Shown here in pieces: positions 40,088-48,509 of a stretch of DNA of 64,000 nt. Source of the stretch: Cryobacterium sp. Y29. GTDB lineage: Bacteria; Actinomycetota; Actinomycetes; Actinomycetales; Microbacteriaceae. Each line of letters begins with the position of its first letter. Positions within the stretch are counted from its first letter, which is position 1. The stretch lies in the NCBI RefSeq assembly GCF_002929825.1, contig NZ_PJJN01000036.1:330272-394271 (forward strand), read 5' to 3'. The notes under the pieces were generated by a model that saw only the letters and a list, made by a program, of their open reading frames with translations, ran no database searches and had not been told where the DNA came from. The translations under genes were made by a program, and so were the position numbers.

Positions 40088-42421
40088 ATGACACTGACAA
40101 CCGACAAGTTCGTGCCCACCAGCGGAAACGCCGACGCGTCCCAGCTACTCACCGACCAGGAACAGCAGTGGGTCGACAAATTCATGGACGAGACCACTCT
40201 TTTTCTCGGACCAGATCCGGCCATCATGCGTACTCACGAGATCATGCCGCGCACCGCCTATGAGGAGGAGTGCATCGCGCAGGGTATCGACCCGCTCGAG
40301 GTCGACCGGATTCGCAAACGCCTGGCCGGTGCACTTGATGAGGCCTTCGAGATGTGCGAAAGCATGGGCGCGGCTCCCGGAGCGAAGTGGGCCGACCTCT
40401 CCTGCGCGGTCTACACCGCAGAGGGCGATGTCACGTATCTCTCCAACCGCGGCGTGATCGCCTTCTCTGCGGTGCTGCACCACCCCATCCGCTACATCAT
40501 GAAGAACTGGAAGGATGAGCCCACCGTCGGCATCAACCCGGGTGACGGTTTCTTCCACAACGACTCCCGCTACGGCATGGTGCACAACACCGACCAGTCG
40601 ATGCTTGTGCCGGTCATGCGCGACGGAATCATCATCGCCTGGGTGGGTGCGACCATCCACGAAGGCGAGAACGGAGCGTGCGAACCTGGTGGCATGCCGT
40701 CGGGTTCGGAGTCACCATTCGATGACGGTCTGCGGGCCTCGCCGATCAAGATCGTGGAGAAGGGCCATCTACGTCGCGACCTGCTCACGTTCTTGCAGCA
40801 CTCCACGCGCGACCCGAAGCTCATGCTCGCCGACATCAAGGTAAAGATGGGCGCTACCCGGCGCATCATGGACACCGTCGACCGGCTCATCGACGAGGTG
40901 GGACAGGAGACCTTCGTCGCGTCGCTTCGCGTCACCGTCGAGGACGTCGAGACTGAGGTGCGCCGGCGCATCGCCGAGCTGCCCGACGGCACCGTCACCT
41001 TCAATCAGTTCGTGGACTCCACGCTCAAGGAGAACATTCTGATCAAGTTCGCCTGCAAGATCACCGTCACGGGCGAACGGATGATTATCGACCTCACCGG
41101 CACCGGCCCCGAGATTCTCAATCGGGCCCTCAACTCACCGCTCGCGTCAACGAAATCCTTCATGTCCCAGGCAGTTCTCTCGTACTGGTGGCCCGACCTG
41201 CCTCGCAGCACCGGAGCGTTGTCGCCGATTGAAATTATCACGGAGGAACACACCTGGGCGGATGCCGGGTACGACGCGCCCGTCGGCCAGTCGCTGCAGG
41301 CATCCTTCCGCGGCTTCTCCGCCCTACAGTCGGCCTTCGCCAAGATGCAGTTCTCATCGCCGCAGAAATACTCGAACGTCGTCGCGCCCTGGTTCAACCA
41401 GATCAACGATTTTCTCTGGGGCGGCACCACGCAGAACGGTGAACAAGTGGGCAACCTGTGCGCTGATCTCAACGGCATGGGCGGCGGCGCGAAGGCGTTC
41501 CGCGACGGTGAAAATGCCGTAGCGCCGTTATTCTGCGCCATGGCCGACCTCGGCGAACAGGAAGTCATGGAAGAGGAGGTTCCGTTTCTGCAGTTGGTCA
41601 GCAAGCGGCTGGTGCGCGACAACCAGGGCTTCGGGAAGTTTCGCGGCGGTATGGGCTACGAGATGATGGTGGCCTCACGCGGCACACCGAGCTGGGGTTT
41701 CATGACCGTCACCTCTGGATCGAAGTTCTCCTCGGTTCCGGGCATGTTCGGAGGGTACGGATGCCCGACGTACCCCCTGGCCATGGTCAAAAACATCAAC
41801 ATCTACGACATCATCAAGAAAGACCCCTCGCAGTTCAACCTGTCGATGGAACGTGTCATGAACGAGCAGCCCTTTGCGGGCGGCGATTACCAGTCCGGTC
41901 ACATGGGACTGCAGTTCGACGTGGCGAAGGAGGGCGAGCTGTACATGATCGCCCAAGGCGCCGGCGGCGGCTACGGCGACGTGCTGGAGCGCGACCCCGA
42001 ACTCGTCGTGACTGACCTGGAACTGGACCGGATCTCGGCCCACGTCGCCACGAACATCTACGGCGTGGTCTGGGAAGCAGACACCTTCGTGGTGCACGAA
42101 GAAAAAACGAACCTGCTGCGGGCACAGATGCGCCAGGATCGGATCAGCCGCGGAAAGCCGTACAAGGAGTTCGTTGCGGAGTTCGTTCAAGAAGAGCCGC
42201 CCAAGGACCTGCTCTATTACGGTTCGTGGGGACAGGACAACAACGAGGAACTGCTGGCGACGCACTGGGGCAAAATCGAGCCCGAGCGAGTCAAGGGCAA
42301 GATCAAAGATCTGCCACTCATCATGGTTCCTGACCGCCGAGTACTGAAAATCAGCAAGCTCGAGGCGCGGGTACGTGAACTCGAGCAGAAATACGGCGAA
42401 GAGACCGTGCACAAATCCTGA
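40088..42421 (+). CDS. Hydantoinase B/acetone carboxylase-type catalytic subunit (HyuB-like)
   Basis: 777 residues, ATG preceded by AAAGGAG. HyuB-type features: an N-terminal part with LSNRGVIAFSAVLHHPIRY, the segment GDGFFHNDSRYG with its likely metal-binding His and Asp, IHEGENGACEPGGMPSGSESP, and near the end GAGGGYGDVLERDPELV. In ketone carboxylases this subunit binds the substrate and metal and joins the activated ketone to CO2. It is 50 bp downstream of the long HyuA-like gene, in the same transcription unit. The family also includes acetone carboxylase AcxB; the exact substrate cannot be read from the sequence. Confidence 0.88.
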   Translation: MTLTTDKFVPTSGNADASQLLTDQEQQWVDKFMDETTLFLGPDPAIMRTHEIMPRTAYEEECIAQGIDPLEVDRIRKRLAGALDEAFEMCESMGAAPGAKWADLSCAVYTAEGDVTYLSNRGVIAFSAVLHHPIRYIMKNWKDEPTVGINPGDGFFHNDSRYGMVHNTDQSMLVPVMRDGIIIAWVGATIHEGENGACEPGGMPSGSESPFDDGLRASPIKIVEKGHLRRDLLTFLQHSTRDPKLMLADIKVKMGATRRIMDTVDRLIDEVGQETFVASLRVTVEDVETEVRRRIAELPDGTVTFNQFVDSTLKENILIKFACKITVTGERMIIDLTGTGPEILNRALNSPLASTKSFMSQAVLSYWWPDLPRSTGALSPIEIITEEHTWADAGYDAPVGQSLQASFRGFSALQSAFAKMQFSSPQKYSNVVAPWFNQINDFLWGGTTQNGEQVGNLCADLNGMGGGAKAFRDGENAVAPLFCAMADLGEQEVMEEEVPFLQLVSKRLVRDNQGFGKFRGGMGYEMMVASRGTPSWGFMTVTSGSKFSSVPGMFGGYGCPTYPLAMVKNINIYDIIKKDPSQFNLSMERVMNEQPFAGGDYQSGHMGLQFDVAKEGELYMIAQGAGGGYGDVLERDPELVVTDLELDRISAHVATNIYGVVWEADTFVVHEEKTNLLRAQMRQDRISRGKPYKEFVAEFVQEEPPKDLLYYGSWGQDNNEELLATHWGKIEPERVKGKIKDLPLIMVPDRRVLKISKLEARVRELEQKYGEETVHKS

Positions 42422-42433
42422 CCTGTCCTTTCT

Positions 42434-42482
42434 GACCCGTGGCTGCGGGGTCGTCTCCTGGCGGCCTCGCAGCCACGGGTCA
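42434..42482 (+). terminator. Hairpin between HyuB-like and last cluster gene
   Basis: GACCCGTGGCTGCG (42,434-42,447) pairs with CGCAGCCACGGGTC (42,469-42,482), giving a 14-bp stem, followed by ACCCTTTTAATC. It looks like a rho-independent terminator, yet another gene of the cluster follows 28 bases later. It may only partly terminate, lowering expression of the last gene. Confidence 0.65.
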
Positions 42483-42510
42483 CCCTTTTAATCGATCACA
42501 GGGAGACACC

Positions 42511-43314
42511 ATGACACTTTCGCTACATGAGCTTCTGGCCGAGCCACCCTCGGGCCGCAGTCGGGCTGTGGTGTTGGACAGTCACGATTATGCCCAATCC
42601 GTTTTTTTGCAGGGTAAGCCCGTGCCGTGGCAGGAACCCATGGCGTACGCGAATTTCTTCGGCCAGGTTCAGGGCGTTCTCAAGTCCGATCTGGCGCTGG
42701 TCAGTCTCGACCGGTTCTATGCACACCGGGTCGCATCTGATCCCGCTCTGCAAGCCGCCATGGGCGCCAAGTCCCGCACCGGTTACGCCCTCCGCACCCT
42801 GCTGGGTGATGCCGAAACGACAGCATCCGTGATCGAACTGGTCACCGTGCTGAGCCAGACTCAGCGGGTGCCGGTCGTGCTGCAGATTCCGTCGCCTATG
42901 CAGTGGCTGGCGCGAACGCATCCGTTTTCGGGGTCGGCCGACGTGTCAGGGCTCGACGCCGACACTGCCGAAAACGCCTCCATGTACGTCGCCGACTGGC
43001 TGCGCGGATTCGCCGCGCTGCCGTTGATCGCGGTGTTGCTCGACGACCGCGAACCCTCTCTCGGCAGCGAACCGATACCGCTGTCGACGTACTCTCCGAT
43101 CACCAACGTGACCGACCACTACCAGTGGGCGCTCGGCCAGCGGCACGACGATCGGGTCGAGCTGCACAAAAGTGCGCTCCACGGAGCGGTGATCGGCACG
43201 GATTTCTGGTCGAACGACACCGACACCCTGCCGGTCGGTGATTTTCTGGTGGGCGAGGTGCCGCGCCAGGCAGTTCCGGAGCGGGTACTGAGCCGCATTT
43301 CGACACTGGTCTAA
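42511..43314 (+). CDS. Unknown protein associated with the carboxylase cluster (epsilon-like position)
   Basis: 267 residues from the ATG at 42,511 (AGGGAG upstream). No family is recognised with certainty. The sequence is soluble, with no signal or membrane segment. The pattern VVLQIPSPMQWLARTH and FAALPLIAVLLDD could belong to an alpha/beta barrel. It is the last gene of the cluster and ends just before a hairpin. Acetophenone carboxylase has a small fifth subunit that is separate from the core complex, and this protein has a comparable size and position. That link is inference from gene order, not sequence. Confidence 0.7.
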   Translation: MTLSLHELLAEPPSGRSRAVVLDSHDYAQSVFLQGKPVPWQEPMAYANFFGQVQGVLKSDLALVSLDRFYAHRVASDPALQAAMGAKSRTGYALRTLLGDAETTASVIELVTVLSQTQRVPVVLQIPSPMQWLARTHPFSGSADVSGLDADTAENASMYVADWLRGFAALPLIAVLLDDREPSLGSEPIPLSTYSPITNVTDHYQWALGQRHDDRVELHKSALHGAVIGTDFWSNDTDTLPVGDFLVGEVPRQAVPERVLSRISTLV

Positions 43315-43320
43315 AACGGA

Positions 43321-43350
43321 TGCCGGCGGTCGCGAAAATCGCGACCGGCA
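43321..43350 (+). terminator. Terminator of the carboxylase cluster
   Basis: CGGTCGCGA and TCGCGACCG form a 9-bp stem with a three-A loop, extended by TGCC and GGCA after a small bulge. It begins seven bases after the stop of the last cluster gene. Confidence 0.65.
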
Positions 43351-43369
43351 CGAATCCGTCACTGGTGAC

Positions 43370-43549
43370 TCAGGCCGAGCGCCGCCGGCCAGTGGCCGCT
43401 TTCTGCTCGAGCGGGGCAGCGAAGGCCACGTTGAGTGCTGCGATGACGGCAAGCATCCGCTCTGTCAACTCGACCTCGTAGATCGGTTTGTGTTCCTGAA
43501 ACCATTTGCGTTCGTTGCGATGCTCGAGTTCATCGAGACTGTCGAATGT
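43370..43549 (-). pseudogene. Fragment of a DUF2461-like protein
   Basis: A minus-strand frame without a start codon reads DSLDELEHRNERKWFQEHKP and IYEVELTERMLAVIAALN, ending in RRRSA and TGA at 43,370-43,372. The pattern NxRxWFxxHKxxYE is typical of the N-terminal part of DUF2461 proteins. A TAG at 43,550-43,552 closes the frame upstream. Only this short piece remains, so it is probably a relic. It sits between the carboxylase terminator and the HhH-GPD gene. Confidence 0.45.
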
Positions 43550-43582
43550 CTATCCACTGGGATGAGGGCTCACCACGCGAGG

Positions 43583-44152
43583 CTACGCTTTCGCTGCGGC
43601 TTTCGCGGCCCGCTTGGTCGCGCGCACCCGGGTCACTGACTCGGGATCGACGATGTCTGCCACCGACCGGTACGCGCCGTCTTCGCCGTAGGGAGCGGAT
43701 GCGTCACGCCAGCCGTCCGCGTCGATCCCGAGTCGTTTGCCGAGGAGTGCGAGGAAAATCTTTGCTTTCTGCTCGCCAAACCCGGGCAGCGCCTTGAGCC
43801 GGCGCAGGACCTCGGGGCCGGTCGGGTCATCAGCGGTCCAGATCGACGTCGTGTCGCCGTTCCAGTCGCTCACGATGACCGCGGCGACTTCCTGTACGCG
43901 TTTGGCCATCGAGCCCGGAAAACGGTGCACGGCCGGCGACTGGCGAAACACCAGGACGAAGGCGCCGGCGTCGTAGCCGGCGATCGCGGCCGGGTCGAGC
44001 GCGCCGATGCGGTCACGAATTTTGGCCGGCCCGGTGAAGGCGGTTTCCATGGCGATCTGCTGGTCGAGCAGCATGCCCACGAGCAGGGCGAACGAATTCT
44101 CGCTGAGGAGGGTATCGGCGGCGGCATCGCCGGTGAGGTGCAGGGTGGTCAT
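43583..44152 (-). CDS. HhH-GPD-type base excision DNA repair protein
   Basis: 189 residues. NSFALLVGMLLDQQIAMETAF and the helix-hairpin-helix region LKALPGFGEQKAKIFLALLG are typical of the small actinobacterial HhH-GPD proteins related to endonuclease III and AlkA. The C-terminus is Lys/Ala/Arg-rich (TRVRATKRAAKAAAKA). It lacks the four-cysteine iron-sulfur loop of endonuclease III. The base substrate is unknown. The ATG start gives a protein of the usual length. It marks the left edge of the accessory region. Confidence 0.82.
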   Translation of the reverse strand: MTTLHLTGDAAADTLLSENSFALLVGMLLDQQIAMETAFTGPAKIRDRIGALDPAAIAGYDAGAFVLVFRQSPAVHRFPGSMAKRVQEVAAVIVSDWNGDTTSIWTADDPTGPEVLRRLKALPGFGEQKAKIFLALLGKRLGIDADGWRDASAPYGEDGAYRSVADIVDPESVTRVRATKRAAKAAAKA

Positions 44153-44896
44153 TCGCCCATTGTGCCACCGTGCTCCCCCATTGATCCGGTTCGCCTAGCG
44201 AGCACGCTCACCACTGCCGTCGAAACGATCATCCTGCAACACCACCGCGGGGCGAGGCTTCGCGGCCTGGACGCCTCCAGCGACGGTCCAGATCTCTCCC
44301 TGGTTCACTCGTCCCACGGTTCCGATACCGATTCAACAAACGACTGGTCGTCGTTGATTGATCGGTGCGGCCGACCGCAACAGATTGTCGAAGAGCTTCG
44401 ATCTGATCTCTCCGTGGCAGGCGCCAAAGAGACCCGTAACAGGCGCTACAAGCCAGTAGTTTCCCGACAGGCTCAGACGTTGGAGCAGAACTTCACAACG
44501 ATTAGTGTTTACTAACTATTTACTGGTACCAACGATCGACTCCAAGCACCCTCAGCCAGGCTTTACCCGTCCGAAATATAGCAAATAGGAGCATAGGATC
44601 AATGGGCGCGCTTTGACTGATGGATACCAGCACTCAGTTCCGTCCAGCGCCTCTCACCGCAGACTCGACGTTGCGCTCTATCACGGGTGAACGAAGAGTC
44701 GTGACTTGATGAATTATGGGGTGAATGCACCCGGGAACCAGAGCCTCTGCAGGGGACGTTTCGGACGCCCCGTGTCACCTCTTCTGGGGGCGTGAATGCA
44801 CGGAGGCTATGTTCGGATCCCTTAAACCGACCGGGGCCGTGCGAGGAGGAAGTAGGATTCGACCATCCGCAACTCCACAATCTGAAGGACTTTGTA
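44153..44896. other. Long intergenic region without a recognisable gene
   Basis: About 740 bp with clearly lower GC than the flanks and only frames that look like chance openings. A plus-strand frame runs from the antisense of the HhH-GPD gene to 44,515, but its last 100 residues show no family pattern or codon bias. The end, near 44,880, holds the ribosome binding site of the next gene. I see no RNA gene. Confidence 0.5.
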
Positions 44897-45628
44897 ATGC
44901 GTCGTCCGCTGGCTCTGACCGTCATTGCGGCGGCCGCCCTGCTCACCCTTACCGCATGCGGCACCGGACAGGGCGAAGGCGATGACGCCGCATCGTCACC
45001 GAAACCGGTTGCAACCGGCGCAGCAACACACACACCGGAACCCACTCCATCGGCGACACCTGCTGCGCTGCCGGCAACCATCATCATCGGCGCCGAAGCC
45101 ACCGATATCGTCACAATCGACGGCACGGTTCTCTCATCGCTGAGCTATCAGAGCGATGGGGACGCAGCTGTGGCCGTACTCAGGGGCCTTCTCGGCGAGC
45201 CGACGTCAGAATCGGTGGAAGAGTCCACACACTACCCAAAGGCCGACCTCACGGAATGGAACGGCTTCACGATTGGGGTGAACCGTCCTGACGCAGACTT
45301 TAATCCGCGGCCGGGCCCGTACAATCCCGCCTTTATGGTCAGAGCATCCGGAACCATGGCCACCAACGGTGTCGCAATTAAGGATGTCAACGGCAACCAG
45401 ACCGGTCAGGACTTCGATTCAACAGTTGACGGCAAGCCTGCCGATCAAGTGCATTATGACGAAACCTTCGGGATCGACTCTGTCACCCTCGACATGCCGT
45501 CGTCATTTTCAGGCGTCATTCCTGATTACGGACTGTCGATGACCTACGGTGTAATCGGTTTCACCGGCCGGGACACCGGCATCATCGAAAACATCATCGC
45601 CCCCAGCGACTTGTTCTCGCTGACATAG
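44897..45628 (+). CDS. Hypothetical lipoprotein
   Basis: 243 residues from the ATG at 44,897 (GAAGGA upstream). The signal peptide ends in the lipobox LTAC (cysteine about residue 21). A Pro/Thr/Ala-rich spacer and a domain with GAEATDIVTIDGTVLSSLSY and FNPRPGPYNPAFMVRASG follow. Its internal layout, with a short conserved domain of Gly/Asp turns, suggests an exported binding or scaffold protein, but I recognise no family. It lies alone in the accessory region between low-GC gaps. Confidence 0.72.
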   Translation: MRRPLALTVIAAAALLTLTACGTGQGEGDDAASSPKPVATGAATHTPEPTPSATPAALPATIIIGAEATDIVTIDGTVLSSLSYQSDGDAAVAVLRGLLGEPTSESVEESTHYPKADLTEWNGFTIGVNRPDADFNPRPGPYNPAFMVRASGTMATNGVAIKDVNGNQTGQDFDSTVDGKPADQVHYDETFGIDSVTLDMPSSFSGVIPDYGLSMTYGVIGFTGRDTGIIENIIAPSDLFSLT

Positions 45629-45772
45629 CCGCGCCCCCGAACGTCGGGACGAACTGGATCACCTCACCAGCTTCGTCCTCGACCCACACCGTCGACATGA
45701 CGATGTGTCCCACTTCCTCCATCAGGTCGGCTGGATAGCTCTCGACCGTTGTCATGCCCAACCCGGAGCGGG

Positions 45773-45802
45773 CTAGACGTTAAAACGGAACTCCACCATG
45801 TT
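45773..45802 (-). repeat. ychF 3'-end-like repeat, copy A
   Basis: On the minus strand this 30-bp sequence reads N-M-V-E-F-R-F-N-V-stop. It is identical to copy C (50,054-50,083) in 28 of 30 positions and has the same orientation as ychF. It lies in a 250-bp gap that otherwise holds only a possible 53-residue minus-strand frame beginning at 45,755. It looks like a relic attachment site. Confidence 0.6.
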
Positions 45803-45878
45803 TCGTCACCGATCAACGTCAGATAAATGACTGTGCTCTCGTCCTACAGTCCAGTTGAGAGCGAGGGTAGCCTCCGCC

Positions 45879-46553
45879 CTACTCCCGACCGTCCTCAAGC
45901 GGGATGAGCATGGTGCGGAACGGACCGGCCACGGTGTGGAGGTCCCAGATGCGATCGGCGACCCCGTCGATGCCGTTGGCAAGCTGAAGCTGTGGGATGC
46001 CGCCGGGAATCACCAGTTGGTTGACCCGGATACCTTCATCCTCGAGGGCTTCGTGAAGCATCTCGCCGTAGGCGCTTGCAGCCGGGAAGGCGACCGATGT
46101 GCCGGCGTAGCCGGCGCGAGCCTTGACCGAGGTTCCACCGTTGATCATGATAATGCTGCCGCTACCTGCCTGCCGCATCGCCGGAAGCACTGCTCGCACC
46201 GCGTGGATGAGCCCGAGGGCCGAGAACTGCAGTGCCTCTAACGCTAGCTCGGGCGTCATCTCAAGCACCGGCTTCAGGTAATCGCGTGACGGAAGCGGGC
46301 TATATTGCAGCGCGGTGATGGGCCCGAGCTCTGCCGCGGCGTTCGCAAGGGCAGCTTCGAGCGACGCCGGCGTGCGGACATCCGCAGCGTAAGCACTCGC
46401 GGTGAAGCCGGCAGCGGTGAGCTCGGCAGCCATAGCGTCTAGTTTCGACTGGTTCCTGGCGATCAGAGCAATTGAATAGCCTTCGCTCCCGAACCTTCGC
46501 GCAACTGCTGCTCCGAGTCCCGGTCCGGCTCCGATGATGGCGATGACAGGCAC
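45879..46553 (-). CDS. SDR-family oxidoreductase
   Basis: 224 residues. The N-terminus VIAIIGAGPGLGAAVARRFG is the glycine-rich NAD(P) site of short-chain dehydrogenases, and a Rossmann-type pattern follows with AADVRTPASL. After the NGG (IIMINGGTS) the usual catalytic Tyr-x-x-x-Lys is not found; the matching region reads AFPAASAYGEMLHEAL, without the lysine. Activity may therefore be unusual or lost. It is the first gene left of a 250-bp divergent gap, transcribed away from the propeller gene. Confidence 0.78.
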   Translation of the reverse strand: MPVIAIIGAGPGLGAAVARRFGSEGYSIALIARNQSKLDAMAAELTAAGFTASAYAADVRTPASLEAALANAAAELGPITALQYSPLPSRDYLKPVLEMTPELALEALQFSALGLIHAVRAVLPAMRQAGSGSIIMINGGTSVKARAGYAGTSVAFPAASAYGEMLHEALEDEGIRVNQLVIPGGIPQLQLANGIDGVADRIWDLHTVAGPFRTMLIPLEDGRE

Positions 46554-46805
46554 GATGGTCTCCTTCGGTTGATGCTGCTGTGATGATTAACGCGAAAGGT
46601 TCCAGTCTAAACGTTGAATCTGTAGTCAAGTCGTCGAGCACTTCTGCCGCACCCAACTGCCTCAGCTTTCTGAGCGCCACCCGTTCAATCCGTGGATCCA
46701 GCGACGCCACACGCTCACGACGCCACAACCGCGACCGGCCGGTGAATTTCGCCCGAGGCCGATCAGGCCTATTGGCAGCGCCCCAGCCGGACTATTGTGA
46801 TCGCC
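46554..46805. other. Divergent intergenic region with a possible regulator remnant
   Basis: 252 bp between the SDR gene (minus) and the secreted propeller gene (plus). A minus-strand frame over 46,570-46,728 reads LDPRIERVALRKLRQLG and could be a remnant of a small regulator. Nothing decisive is seen. Promoters for both neighbours should lie here. Confidence 0.35.
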
Positions 46806-47753
46806 ATGATCAGTCGCATCGTCACACGCACACTGTCCGCCGCCGCATTGGGTGCTCTCTTCCTTGTTTCAGGGATACCCGCAGTCCACGCCGCACCGCA
46901 GCCACAGCCCGGTCATTTCGAGGATGTCATCGCGCTTCCCAACGGATTCCAGCCCGAGGGAATCGCGATCGGCCCGCGCGGCACTGCCTACGTCGGCTCA
47001 CTCGCCGACGGCGACGTCTACGTCTTCGACGTGCGCACCGGCGAGGAAATCACGACCCTCGAAGGCCCGGGCACTCCGTCGGTCGGCCTGAAAATCGACA
47101 ACCGCGGTCGGCTTTTCATCGCGGGCGGGCCCACCGGCGAGGCGCGGGTCGTGGATGCCGTCACGGGCGACCTCCTGCAGAGCTACGCCCTCACCGATGC
47201 GCCAACGTTCGTGAACGACGTCGTTCTGACTCGCGACGCCGCATGGTTCACCGACAGCCAACAAGCGCAGCTCTATAAGCTCCCCCTCGGACCGGGCGGC
47301 GCGCTCCCTGGAGCGGATGCGATCGAAGTCGTCCCCCTGTCGGGCAGCTGGATGCAGCAGCCGGGCTTCAACGCGAACGGCATCGCGGAGACCCCCAACC
47401 ATCAAGCGCTCTTGGTCATCCAGTCGTCCACGGGCATTCTGTTCCGCGTCGACCCCGAGACCGGCGTCGCCGCGGTCGTTGATCTGGGTGGGGTCCTGCT
47501 CCCCAACGGTGACGGGCTGCTCGTCGCCGGGCGCACCCTGTACGTCGTGCAGAATCAGTTGAACACCGTAGCCGTGATCCGCCTCAATGCAGCCGGGACC
47601 AGCGGCGAACTCATCGACCGGTACACGGACCTTGACTTCCAGGTGCCCACGACGATCGCGAGGTTTGGCAACGGGCTCTACCTCCCGAACGCCCGCTTCG
47701 GCACTCCCCCGGCGCCCGACACTCCCTACTCGGTGGTGCGCATCGATCGGTAA
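46806..47753 (+). CDS. Secreted SMP-30/gluconolactonase-like beta-propeller protein
   Basis: 315 residues from the ATG at 46,806; a GTG three codons upstream is also possible. The N-terminal signal peptide ends near AVHAAPQ, so the protein is exported. The rest is a beta-propeller: FQPEGIAIGPRGTAYVGSL, AWFTDSQQAQLYKLPL, GFNANGIAETPNHQALLVI and LPNGDGLLVAGRTLYVVQN recur as blades. The pattern resembles SMP-30/gluconolactonase-like proteins. The enzyme activity is not certain. It stands alone in the accessory region. Confidence 0.75.
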   Translation: MISRIVTRTLSAAALGALFLVSGIPAVHAAPQPQPGHFEDVIALPNGFQPEGIAIGPRGTAYVGSLADGDVYVFDVRTGEEITTLEGPGTPSVGLKIDNRGRLFIAGGPTGEARVVDAVTGDLLQSYALTDAPTFVNDVVLTRDAAWFTDSQQAQLYKLPLGPGGALPGADAIEVVPLSGSWMQQPGFNANGIAETPNHQALLVIQSSTGILFRVDPETGVAAVVDLGGVLLPNGDGLLVAGRTLYVVQNQLNTVAVIRLNAAGTSGELIDRYTDLDFQVPTTIARFGNGLYLPNARFGTPPAPDTPYSVVRIDR

Positions 47754-47788
47754 CCACCGCCTGCAGACGCACATCCCCAGCGTTTAGC

Positions 47789-48176
47789 TCACGAACCCAG
47801 AGGTGGCAGTCCCGCCACCTTGGCGCGGTCACGTCCGATGAACGCCGCTACCCCGACGGGAACTCCGCTCTGCGTCAGAATCGACTCGATCCCGGCCCGA
47901 CCACGCGGACCCGTCTTCACTCTGACACCTACCACGTCGTTTGGAAGGGATGCGGCACCACCGATCACGATCGGCACCCCGACCGTATCTTTCTTGTCGC
48001 GACAGGCATGCCCTCTACACGTTGAAGCGGAACTCCACCACGTTGCGCCACCAGGCAACGTTACGACAGTAGTCGGTTCACCAGCGCGCAGTACGACCTC
48101 AGCGGCACGGTATTCGTCAGCCACGGCCCGTGAATTGCGTCGATTCATCTTGGGGCCCTCGGGAGGCGGAACGAGA
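47789..48176 (-). pseudogene. Decayed minus-strand gene region
   Basis: Minus-strand frames show coding-like pieces. The upper part reads SRAVADEYRAAEVVLRAGEP; the lower part reads GIESILTQSGVPVGVAAFIG and RDRAKVAGLPPLGS, ending in TGA at 47,789. One frame is open across 47,789-48,268, but the repeat copy B lies inside it in another frame, which suggests that two gene pieces are joined. No family is recognised. Confidence 0.3.
48015..48044 (-). repeat. ychF 3'-end-like repeat, copy B
   Basis: On the minus strand it reads [13 protein letters not shown] and matches copy C in 28 of 30 positions. Same orientation as ychF. It lies inside the decayed region between the propeller gene and the small plus-strand gene. 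Confidence 0.6.
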
Positions 48177-48410
48177 ATGAGCGACATCACGCCAGCGCGC
48201 GATCTCGTCCCGGATCGATATGCCAGTTTTCCCATGCTTCGATTGTTCCTCCCGCTGATCGACGCCAACGATCAGACGCGCCGATGGTCGTCATATCTCG
48301 ACGACGGAATCGAGCTGACCGGCTCCACGGATTGGTTCGAACTCTGGAATCGGCATAGGGAGTCCCCTGCGGCATTCGAGCCCGATAGGGGCATGCACAC
48401 TCAGAACTAG
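48177..48410 (+). CDS. Hypothetical small protein (77 residues)
   Basis: The ATG at 48,177 has GGGAGGCGG ten bases upstream. The protein starts MSDITPARDLVPDRYASFPM and continues with PLIDANDQTRRWSSYLDDG and STDWFELWNRH. No signal peptide and no family. Its stop overlaps repeat copy D. The good ribosome binding site is the main support. Confidence 0.45.
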   Translation: MSDITPARDLVPDRYASFPMLRLFLPLIDANDQTRRWSSYLDDGIELTGSTDWFELWNRHRESPAAFEPDRGMHTQN

Positions 48411-48436
48411 ACACTGAATTTAAATTCCACGCAGTC
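48407..48436 (-). repeat. Diverged ychF 3'-end-like repeat, copy D
   Basis: The minus strand reads D-C-V-E-F-K-F-S-V-stop, a diverged version of the YchF tail. It overlaps the end of the small plus-strand gene. It is less similar to the other copies than they are to each other, and could be a chance match. Confidence 0.35.
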
Positions 48437-48509
48437 ACGTCGAGAGGATAGATCTGGGATGGGCGGCCCTCTCGCGCATGTGGGTGAGGGCGCTATCCAG
48501 TGGTCGAGA

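Noticed and set aside
37453..42421. Simple hydantoinase or 5-oxoprolinase operon
   Set aside because: The AcxC-like zinc subunit and the AcxR-type regulator point to a ketone carboxylase instead.
43925..44515. 196-residue plus-strand open frame
   Set aside because: Its first part is antisense to the HhH-GPD gene, and the remainder has no codon bias or family pattern.
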